From assembly GCA_948146395.1 (NCBI GenBank), contig OX411558.1, forward strand, positions 52,833,622 to 52,897,621: a DNA stretch of 64,000 nt, in the 5' to 3' direction. Both the position numbers and the translations under genes were made by a program. Under the pieces are notes generated by a model. It was not told where the DNA came from and made no database searches. It saw only the letters and a program-made list of their open reading frames with translations. Each line of letters starts with the position of its first letter. Position 1 is the stretch's first letter. Of the stretch, positions 55,747 to 64,000 are shown in pieces. Source of the stretch: Fragum whitleyi. Lineage: Eukaryota > Mollusca > Bivalvia > Cardiida > Cardiidae.

Positions 55747-56779
55747 TTTAGCTCCACTGGCTGAAAGCCACTGGGGCTCTTGTCATGGCGTTGTGTCCGT
55801 CGTGCGTCCGTCCGTCCATCCGTGCGTGCGTGCGTGCGTCCGGTCGTAAACTTTTCTTTAAAAATCTTCTCATAAACTACTGGATGGATTTCAACCAAAC
55901 TTCACAGGAATTATCCTTGGGTGACCCTCTTTCAAAGTTGTTCAAGAAATTTTGATTCAATGAAAAACATGGATTTAATGGGCGTGGCTTATTTCCAAAT
56001 ATGGTAAAAAGTGAGTTTTCTCAGATTCTAATCAATGGATACCAATAAAATTTTACATGAATGATCCTTGGGTGACCCTTTATCAGTCTACAAAAAATCA
56101 TTGTGATGGGATTGAAAATATGCATTCTATTGGCGGAGGTCATTTCTCTATATGTTATTTTGTGGAAACTTTGAAAATCATTTTCTCAGAATGTAACTGA
56201 TGGATATCAGCCAAATTTCACTGGAATGATCCTTGAGTGACCCTTTATCAGTCTACAAAAAATCATTGTGATCGGATGGAAAATATGCATTTTATGGGCG
56301 GAGGTAATTTCTCTATATGTTATATAGTGGAAACTTTGAAAATCATTTGCTCAGAATGTAACAGATGGATATCAGCCAAATTTCACTTGAATGATCCTTG
56401 AGTGACCCTTTATCAGTGTACCAAAAATTATTTTGATTGGATGAACAATATGCATTTTATGGGTGAAGGTCATTTCTCAATAAGTTAAATAGTGGAAACT
56501 ATGAAAATCATTTTTTGTATGTAACTGATGGATATCAATCAAAAATTTTTGGTATGATCTTTGGACGACCCATTATCAAGCAGCCAAAAATCATTTTGAT
56601 TTGATGGAAAATATGCATTTTATGGGCGGATGTCATTTCTCTGTCTGTTATAAAGTTCAAACTTTGAAAATCATTTTCAACATCAGTAGAACAGTAAAAA
56701 TATAGTCAAAACATAAATTTGCTTTTACAAGAATTTCAAGCCTGTGGAGCGACTCAAGCCATTCATGGCTTTCTAGTTA
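55747..56779 (+). mobile_element. Helentron-like repeat, family C, complete
   Basis: Opening TTTTAGCTCCACTGGCTGAA palindrome with a CGTCC/GTGC run (55797-55842). Five units of about 165 bp follow. It ends CCTGTGGAGCGACTCAAGCC, hairpin AAGCCAT/ATGGCTT, TCTAGTT. It is the plus-strand twin of 35330-36537. Confidence 0.8.
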
Positions 56780-56809
56780 TTACATTCGGTGCACATTAAG
56801 AAACTCATT

Positions 56810-57205
56810 AAATTGTAATGGTCTTCGCCATACGACCAAATAGGTAAAAACGGATAATTGGATTGTGGTTGAAGATCCACGTCATTTTCAGTATGATTAC
56901 TTGCGTTTTGAGATGTGGACTCACTAGGGGTGTGCATATCAATGTATTTTCCTTTTCTAATCTGTTGAAAAATGACTGGAACTCAAATTTCGTTTGGTGT
57001 AAGTCAGAATTTTCACATGGTAAACTTTCACGTGGTAAACTTTCACACATATCTTTCTGCAGTAATATAACAGTTCTTAACAAAAAAGTTCTTCGGTTGA
57101 AACATTAGAAGATGGAAAAATTACAGTATCTTCTTCGAACCGTTCTTTCATGAATGACGCTGAAATATCATCTTGTGAAGAAAATGTCTGATCTTCATTA
57201 AACAG
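56810..57205 (-). pseudogene. Decayed coding sequence, unknown protein, three frames
   Basis: Minus-strand translation gives protein-like text that moves between frames: NEDQTFSSQDDISASFMKER, FEEDTVIFPSSNVSTEELF; then DLHQTKFEFQSFFNRLEKEN; then DMHTPSESTSQNASNHTEND, VDLQPQSNYPFLPIWSYGED. It is bounded by a repeat end (57205) and the family C repeat (56779). Acidic and Ser/Thr/Asn-rich. No family is recognised. Confidence 0.35.
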
Positions 57206-57540
57206 AGATGGACGCACGACGGACACAACGCCATGACAATAGCCCCAGTGGCTTTCAGCCAGTGGAGCTAAAAAAGATGTGATGGTTGTACTGGTGAAAT
57301 ACCAGGAATCCATTGTTAGGTGCTGCAGCCGCCGCGATATAACTGAAATAATGTTGAAAGCGGCGTTAAACTCCATTCAATCATAAAAACCTATGTGTGA
57401 TAGAAGCTGGAGGCTAAGAAAGGATATGCTGGTTGTACTGGTGAGAGAAATACCAGGAAACCATTGTTAGGTGCTCAAGCCGCCGCGATATAACTGGAAA
57501 AATGTTGAAAGCGGCGTAAAACATCAATCAATCAATCAAC
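57205..57540. repeat. Repeat cluster: family C 5' end and two SINE 3' halves
   Basis: 57205-57273 is the reversed opening of a family C repeat. 57275-57385 and 57390-57540 are two plus-strand 3' halves of SINE family 1 in tandem, each ending GTTGAAAGCGGCGT-AAA plus CATTCAATCA or ATCAATCAATC. Confidence 0.75.
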
Positions 57541-57952
57541 CTATTTTTCTACGTGAAGTTTTTGTGACCATGCTCGTGAGGGAACTCGACGCTTCCCATA
57601 CATTTATATTCGTGTTTATTGCTATTCAATTGCCGCGTGAAAGTTTTGTTATACTTGGAACAGGAAAATGTCTCTTTTTATTGGCAGTCTTTACGTGTCT
57701 ATTTAAATCTTGTTCTGAGCGAAGGTATAGGGCAACCGGAGAATACCAAGACATTTTGCTTCGTTTTCATTGCGATATGATTGCCGCGTAAAGGTTGTGT
57801 CGCGCTTCGAACAGAAAAGGGTTCTAGGAAAATGATTAGTAGTCAAATAACAACCGTGGCGCAGACATGTTAAGTGTTTATGACGTCATAGGTCGGCCGT
57901 TTTGAATATTTGCCGTCGTCGTTGGGCGGCCATATTGAATGTGCGATTCAAT
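57541..57952. other. No clear gene; possible C2H2 finger trace on minus strand
   Basis: On the minus strand PCSKYNKTFTRQLNSNKHEYKC and a similar CSKRDTTFTRQSY segment hint at worn C2H2 fingers (57600-57830). The plus-strand 106-codon frame starts in a SINE and is not credible. Confidence 0.25.
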
Positions 57953-58753
57953 ATGGCGACCCTAAAGGACAGCGCTGCCATCTTGAATAGGTTTGAATAT
58001 TGGTGGGCTCGATTAAAAAAAAAGCGAGTGTTTTATCGGTACCAACAGCATAAATCAAAATTTAGAAATATGTTTGTTTCATGTGTGACACGATTCATTA
58101 GAAGGATTGAGTCAGACATAACACATTCTAGAATTGTTGAGGAGTTAGACTTTCTGTTATGTTTGGGGACGTCTTCTAGAGACGACAGGAAAGACGTCAT
58201 TAGAAACATTACGTCTTCGCAAATAGATAGTGTGTCGGTTGTTATAACACAAATTTTGATAAATCACATCACTGTACTACTAAGGGACATCAGTTATTTT
58301 AGGCTGTACAGACGAATACTTCGCACATTAGTCGAGCCGCCGTCATAGCGCAGTTGGTAGCGCGACGGACTGTCATTCTAGAGGTCCCGGGTTCGATACC
58401 CCACGGCGGCACTCATTCTTTCCGACAATTTGTCTCTCACCAATGGGTTGATAATCGTAGACCTATGCGAGATAGTAGCTGGAGGCTAGGAAAGGATGTA
58501 ATGGTTGTACTGGTGAGAGAAATACCAGGAATCCATTGTTAGGTGCTCCAGCCGCCGCGATATAACTGAAATAATGTTGAAAGCGGCGTAAAACTCCATT
58601 CAATCAATCAATCGCACATTAGTCAGCGGTCAAGCTACCTTAATGAGAAAGAAGCGGCTATTGTTGACATTTCACGCTGTTATTCCCCGATTGTTGAGGC
58701 ATAATTACATTGAAAACGGTATTTTAAATGAAATGAGGGACAATGAAGAATGA
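57953..58753 (+). pseudogene. Small basic protein ORF (Polinton-associated type?), split only by a SINE
   Basis: Start chosen at ATG 57953 (MATLKDSAAILNRF). An earlier in-frame ATG (57902) precedes a 12-bp hairpin and is less likely. The frame is open to 58333, is interrupted by the SINE at 58334-58611, and resumes in the same frame after the 13-bp duplication: SGQATLMRKKRLLLTFHAV... to TGA 58751. The central part ITSSQIDSVSVVITQILINH and RLYRRILRTL, followed by RKKRLLL, fits a pattern I recall in Polinton/adintovirus-like and related elements (Q-hydrophobic helix, YR-x-x-R-x-L, then basic KK-x-LL). That link is from memory. Lys/Arg-rich; function unknown. Confidence 0.45.
58334..58611 (+). 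mobile_element. SINE family 1, full length, young
   Basis: Perfect acceptor arm, B box GGGTTCGATACC, AATC tail, and a perfect 13-bp duplication TCGCACATTAGTC (58321-58333 and 58612-58624). Best-preserved copy in the window. Confidence 0.92.
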
Positions 58754-58899
58754 TTTTAACCTCTGATATTCGAGATCGTTGACCGCCTGTCCTCTAGGTG
58801 CACCAGTTTGAAAGAAAGACTCTAACTTTGATGACATGTTTAACCCATTGACAGACGACATTTGTTCTATATTTTATATGTCGTAGTTACGAAGTTTTT

Positions 58900-59865
58900 T
58901 TCTTAATCGGTCAAAAACTAGGTCACAGGGTCAAATCTTGGAAATACCTTGTGGACACTGTAGAGGTCATATTAATAGCCCATTCATCCTGAAAATTGGT
59001 CAGAATGATTATCTTGATGAAATCTTAGACAAGTTCGAAATTGGGTCAAGTGGGGTTAAAAACTAGGTCACGGGTCAAATCTTAGAAATATGTTGTGGAC
59101 ACTCTGGAGGCCATTTTTTTAGCCCAATCAACCTGAAAATTGGTCAGAAAGATTATCTTGATGACATCTAGGACAAGTATGAAATTGGGTCAAGTGGGGT
59201 CAAAAACTAAGTCATTGGGTTTAATCTAAGGAATTCCTTTTGGACACTCTAGGACAAATTTTTAGCCCAATCAACCTGAAAATTGGTCAGAATGATTATC
59301 CTGATGATATCTTGGACCAGTTCAATATTGGGTCAAGTGAGGTCAAAAACTAGGTCACGAGGTCAAATCTTCGAAAAACCTTGTAGACACTTTAGAGGCC
59401 ATATTTATAGCCCAATCATCATGAAAATTGGTCAGAATGATTGTCTTGATGAAATCTTGGACAACTTTGAAATTGGGTTAAGTTGGGTCAATTCCTAGAA
59501 ATACCTTGTGGACACTCTAGAGGCCATATTTTTAGCCCAGTCTATCTGAAAATTGGTCAGAATGATTATCTTGATGAAATCTCGGACAAGGTCGAAATTA
59601 GGTCAAGTGGGGTCAAAAACTAGGTCACGGGGTCAAATCTAAAGAATTCCTTGTGGACACTCTATAGGCCATATTTTAGACCATATTTAAGCCCAATCAA
59701 CCTGAAAAATGGTCAAAATGATTATCCTGATGATCTCCGGACCAGTTTCAAATTCGGTCAAGTGGGGTCAAAAACTAGGTAATTTGGTCAAATCTAAGAA
59801 ATACCTTGAATTTTATTTTGATTGTTAATTGAGGTGAGCGATTAAGGGCCACTTTGGCCCTCTTG
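58900..59865 (+). mobile_element. Helentron-like repeat, family B, 5' truncated
   Basis: About six tandem units of roughly 145 bp (CCTTGTGGACACTCTAGAGG...GGTCAAAAACTAGGTCAC). The end is GAGGTGAGCGATTAAGGGCC, hairpin AGGGCCA/TGGCCCT, CTCTTGT. The opening palindrome is absent. Confidence 0.75.
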
Positions 59866-59879
59866 TTTATTTTTTAAAA

Positions 59880-60125
59880 TGAGATTTTACACTACTTTCA
59901 ACAATCTTTTAGTCATATCGCATCGACTGAAGCACCCTATAATATATTCTTGTACTCATATCAGCGCTACCATTACAGCCTTTCCCAGCTTCCAAGTGAT
60001 ATCGCACTTAGCTCTAGGAAGGTTGACTCATTGGTAGGATGGGGGCTACCATCAAGGATCGAACCCATCTGTCATAGCACTAAGGTCTCCTGTTATTGTG
60101 CTATAGACTTAGAACCAGGAATTAG
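59880..60125 (-). repeat. Old SINE family 1 copy
   Basis: Heavily diverged reverse copy: ACTCATTGGTAGGATGGGGG, GGATCGAACCC (B-box complement) and TTGTGCTATAGACT (A-box side) keep the order of the family. Confidence 0.55.
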
Positions 60126-61689
60126 CAATCTCAAGAAACCTTGTAATATACATAAACTGTAGTTAAGAAGTTTTGATCTCTGTTATATATGCGAGATGTA
60201 ATTTTTAACATATTGACGCTTGTACAAAGAGTTGAACCGATTTAGAGTTCATCTATTGCCCTGAAAAGTTGAATATCCTGTGGACACTTTTTTATTGCCT
60301 TTGTTATTTAAGTCCGGTTTGCACAGTAAGTAAACACAATGAATGCAAAAGGGGATTTTAATCTCCAGTTTTGGCTCGGTCAAGTTATCGGTCGTGATTT
60401 TGAGGACCACACGCGATTGTCTAGCGTGCGTTCTTTCTTTCTATATTAGCTTTCAAGAGAATGTGATAGGAAATTAAAGAAAAAGTGAGTGTCTTTTCAA
60501 TCAAAATTCTTGGGGACAATACATGTTTTATATAATAATTCGTTAACCTTTATTAGAATAGGTTATTATTTGAATAGATTATGTGTCATATTTCATATCA
60601 ATAGAGTTACAACAATTAAAATTTGAAAAGACTTTGATTTCTTTATCTTTGTTAATCGGAACGCGGGAATTAAAACTAGGTGACTCAACGCAATCCCAGA
60701 TTTTGTAATCAAAGTAAACATAAGAAGTATTTCAACCAATTATCATTTTTTATTAAAAAACGAGCACCTGTTTTATAAGACCACCAAAGTATCACATGAT
60801 TCTGATCGAAATATAAGCACTTGTTTTATAAGACCATCAAAAATATCACATGACTTTATCAAATTAATTTCCATAAATCTGACCGGTAGATAAACATTTA
60901 AAAGCCTCTATCTACAACCTGAGTAGAGTTGTAGTTACAAGATTTCAATTGTTCACCTATGTATAGAAAATCTCCACTTTTCAAACTGGTGGAATTCATT
61001 AGACATAAAAATTCTATAAGTTTGAATCGAAGAGATTTAAATGACTAGGAATGAGAAATGAACGAATTTGAATGGCAAGAAATATTATGCATGAAATATG
61101 TATGATAAACTGAAATGACTAGAAATATTATGCGTGACAATGGGAACAATCATTTGGAAAGAATTAATATATCTGAGTATCACAAAATATTATATGAAAT
61201 GGTTTTAACAATGAGATCAAAATCATATGATAAATGAAAAACTCAAATTAATATAATTATTATGCATAAGTATCTTATAGGAAATCTTATACCAATTAAA
61301 TTATGCATTAGACATAAGATAGATAGATAGATAGATAGATATGTTTATTTCAGGAATAAAGGCATTATTGCCTATCGCACCACATACATAAGGTGTATTA
61401 TGACTTAAAAAAAGAGTGTTATGGTTGAATAAACTATATGAACTAACAAAAAAATCATAAAAAATATATAGAAAAGTATAAAGGAAACAATATGTGAAAA
61501 GGAAAAAGTATTGATATCAAACATTTTCCCATTTCTCACTTTGTTTTCAAAAATGCAAATATATATGTAATATGAACAAGAAGGCGCCATCTTGAAATTT
61601 GCAAAATGTAATGAGGTATTTTGAAGTATTATATCTATTTAGGTATAACACCTAACCAGAGACAATACAAAAATGCCCCAAGATGATAC
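60126..61689. other. No gene recognised; GATA microsatellite at 61319-61343
   Basis: AT-rich. The GATA run is followed by TGTTTATTTCAGGAATAAAG, possibly a retroposon 3' end. Near-repeat phrases (GCACTTGTTTTATAAGACCA) occur at 60763-60845. No coding frame with a motif. Confidence 0.4.
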
Positions 61690-64000
61690 CTTTAACATTG
61701 ATATAAAAAAGCTCAGACTGAAAGTCAAATTTGTCAAGTTTGTGGTTGTCGTATCAAGTCAGAAAGACATCTCGGTCTTTAGGCTTCAGAGAGTCGGGAT
61801 TATAATAGTTAAGGTCTGGGAATCTATCGAGTACAACATACTGATTCTCTTTCTTGTTGAAAAGATGTGGAAAGTAACCCTTTTTCAGTTCATCAAAACC
61901 AAACATAGCTGGTAACTTGGCGAGAGCTATTGGTAAAAAATTAATAGAGTCAATCATTTTGATTTTACAACTGTCCACTGTCAAACTCATGATCTTTGAA
62001 CCATTTGGTATAATCTTGGGCATGATGGCATTTTAATACAAGTATTGCAAGATTGGATACGAGTCATACCCTTGAAAATTATGGCATAAGACAGTGCTTT
62101 CATAGTTCTCTTCGGAAAACAACCATTGACAGAAATCGTCTAGTGTGCTTTGACCACTGAAAATATACTCTCTACATCCACACATGTCACATTCATCGGT
62201 TCCATCCATACATAAAGTACATACTTTTTGAGCGACACACAGGTTAGGTTTTTGTTTTCATGACTTCCACAACTAACTTTTAAACAATTGTTGCATTTCC
62301 CAAGTACATCGGGAACATAACCTTGCTCACATTCTATTAAATCATCTTGAGTACATTCAAAATCAAAGAATATAAATGTTTTTGCGTTTTTAGCTCACCT
62401 GAGCACGAAGTGCTCAAGGTGAGCTATTGTGGTAAGGTGGATGTCCGTCGTGCGTCGTGCGACGTCCGTCGTGCGTCGTCCATCGTCAACATTTGCCTTG
62501 TATGCACTCTAGAGGCCACATTTTTTGCCCGATCAACCTAAATTTTGGTCAGAATGATTGTCTTGATAAAATCTCGGACGAGTTCGAAATTGGGTCAACT
62601 GGGGTCAAAAACTAGGTCACAGGGTCAAATCTTAAAAAAATCTTGTATGCACGCTAGAGGCCACATTTTTTGCCCGTTCAACCTGAATTTTGGTCAGAAT
62701 GATTGTCTTGATGAAATCTAGGACGAGTTTGAAATTGGGTCAACTGGGGTCAAAAACTAGGTCGCAGGGTCAAATCTAAGAAAAACCTTGTATGCACTCT
62801 AGAGGCCACATTTTTTACCGGATTATTCTGAAATTTGGCCAGAATGATTGTCTTGATAAAATCTCAGACAAGTTCGAAATTGGGTCAACTGGGGTCAAAA
62901 ACTAGGTCACAGGGTCAAATCAAAGAAAAACCTTGTATGCACTCTAGAGGCCACATTTTTTACCGGATTATTCTGAAATTTGGCCAGAATGATTGTCTTG
63001 ATAAAATCTCATACAAGTTCGAAATTGGGTCAACTGGGGTCAAAAACAAGGTCACAGGGTCAAATCTAAGAAAAACCTTGTAGGCACTCTAGTGGCCACA
63101 TTTATTGCCCAATCAACCTGAAAATTGGTCAGAATGATTATCTTGATGAAGTCTTGACTGAGTTCGAAATTGGGTCAACTGGGGTCAAAAACTAGGTCAC
63201 AGGGTCAAATCTAAGAAAAACCTTGTATGCACTCTAGAGGCCACAATTTTTGGCCAATAAACCTGAAATTTGGTCAAATTGATTGTCTTGATGAAATCTC
63301 GGACAAGTTCAAAATTGGGTCAAGTAGGGTCAAAAATGAGGTCAAACAAACAATTATAAAAATCTTTTTTAGTCAACCTTAAAATTGTAAAAAAAGGATT
63401 CTCAATTTGTATAGAAGCAACAGCTTTGTTTATCTCAGTCATTCATCAATCTATTTCTCATACTTCATTTGAAAATTTTAGACAGTTCATTCAGGTGAGC
63501 GATTAAGGGCCACTATGGCCCTCTTGTCTATTTCGTCAACTAGTTCTTCTTCAACTGACATATCTTTTTGTGGTGACGATTCTTCAGACATCATGTAATA
63601 CTTATGTCCATCGGGGTAAAACTCTCGGCATACAGAGCAGTAGGTCTGTCCACAACGATGATTGCGGTCTAGCTTCCTATTTACAGTTTTCCCACAATAT
63701 GAACAGCGGTAGATGGACTTGCATATAGAATTTCCATTTTTCGTTGCCCTTTTATGTAGTTCGAAGCATTCGTGTCCTTTAAAAAAGCGATGACATGCAT
63801 TACATTGTACCAAGTCTTGGTCACTCTCCTCGTGAACTTTTCGACAAGCATGACAAACATTGTTGCTTTTATGATTCTCTTTGTTACTATACCCTTTGTT
63901 GCATGTTGTACAGTAATAAGTCCTATTTAAAAATGCAGCCATAGATGTGATAACATCATAATGGTTATCGTGTAAGTACAAGTATATCTTCTTCTCCGTA
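61690..64000 (-). pseudogene. Protein-primed DNA polymerase B (Polinton/Maverick type), decayed
   Basis: Read right to left from beyond the window edge. 63981-63528 carries SMAAFLNRTYYCTTCNKGYS and several Cys/His pairs, as in the zinc-rich region of Polinton-type polymerases. After the repeat at 62391-63527 come FIFFDFECTQDD (exonuclease I, Asp and Glu) and CHNFQGYDSYPILQ (exonuclease II, Asn and Asp). Then IIPNGSKIMSL and LAKLPAMFGFDELKKGYFP (61754-62023), ending near 61690. Lesions: a frameshift near 62240, TAA near 62030, and Trp to TGA near 61752. The palm motifs are absent. Such polymerases replicate Polintons, integrated virus-like elements, by protein priming. The element is inactive. 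Confidence 0.75.
62391..63527 (+). mobile_element. Helentron-like repeat, family B, complete
   Basis: The type example. The 5' end TTTTAGCTCACCTGAGCACG forms a nested palindrome with arms AGCTCACCT/AGGTGAGCT and GAGCAC/GTGCTC. A GTCCGTCGTGCG stretch and six tandem units of 144-147 bp (62499-63360) follow. The 3' end is CAGGTGAGCGATTAAGGGCC, hairpin AGGGCCA-cta-TGGCCCT, CTCTTGT. It sits inside the polymerase B pseudogene, so both ends are independently fixed. Confidence 0.85.

Noticed and set aside
57471..57791. 106-codon plus-strand frame
   Set aside because: It starts inside a SINE 3' half and shows no motif; weak finger-like text is on the opposite strand.

Overview
The window looks like nuclear DNA of a marine invertebrate, most probably a bivalve mollusc. 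It is AT-rich, has no prokaryotic gene organisation, and consists almost entirely of nested transposable elements and decayed gene fragments. The assignment to molluscs is inference from element types: tRNA-derived SINEs, RNase H-bearing LINEs, Ngaro-like retrotransposons, Polinton remnants, and many 'pearl/Helentron-like' repeats. No database was searched. I found no intact host gene.

Layout. 1-9.7 kb: a LINE on the minus strand (gag-like ORF1, then ORF2 with endonuclease, reverse transcriptase and RNase H). Its ORF2 is split by a 3.9-kb inverted-repeat element that itself carries a SINE. 10.1-14.2 kb: a decayed tyrosine-recombinase (DIRS/Ngaro-like) retrotransposon, preceded by a run of covarying short hairpins. 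14-18.7 kb: SINE copies, palindromes and otherwise featureless DNA. 18.8-20.9 kb: a tyrosine-recombinase-like pseudogene split by a Helentron-like repeat. 21.0-31.95 kb: one composite LINE on the minus strand with a perfect 12-bp target-site duplication at its outer ends. Inside it 5'UTR, ORF1 and 3'-end segments are repeated, one ORF1 is intact, and a 3.0-kb Helentron-like element splits another ORF1. 32-36.5 kb: Helentron-like repeats. 36.6-36.8 kb: a RecQ-type helicase fragment. 37.3-46.5 kb: a nearly complete Ngaro-like retrotransposon with diagnostic split direct repeats (A1...B1-A2...B2), an SGNH-hydrolase-like ORF, gag, RT-RNase H and an intact recombinase ORF. 46.6-57.5 kb: dense Helentron-like repeats separated by decayed coding pieces, including two halves of a BIR (IAP-type) domain. 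57.9-64 kb: probable Polinton/Maverick remnants, namely a small basic protein ORF split only by a SINE, and a protein-primed DNA polymerase B pseudogene running off the right edge.

The most unifying observation is that about twenty dispersed repeats of several unrelated sequence families share one architecture. Each has a 5' terminal palindrome, a short inverted-repeat partner placed subterminally at the 3' end, then a small hairpin, then CTCTTGT or a similar terminus. The 3' hairpin arms change sequence between families but keep pairing. This matches the described layout of Helentron-associated non-autonomous elements.

The genes do not form a host pathway. Functional links exist only within each mobile element: gag with RT, RNase H and recombinase or endonuclease; polymerase with Polinton accessory proteins.
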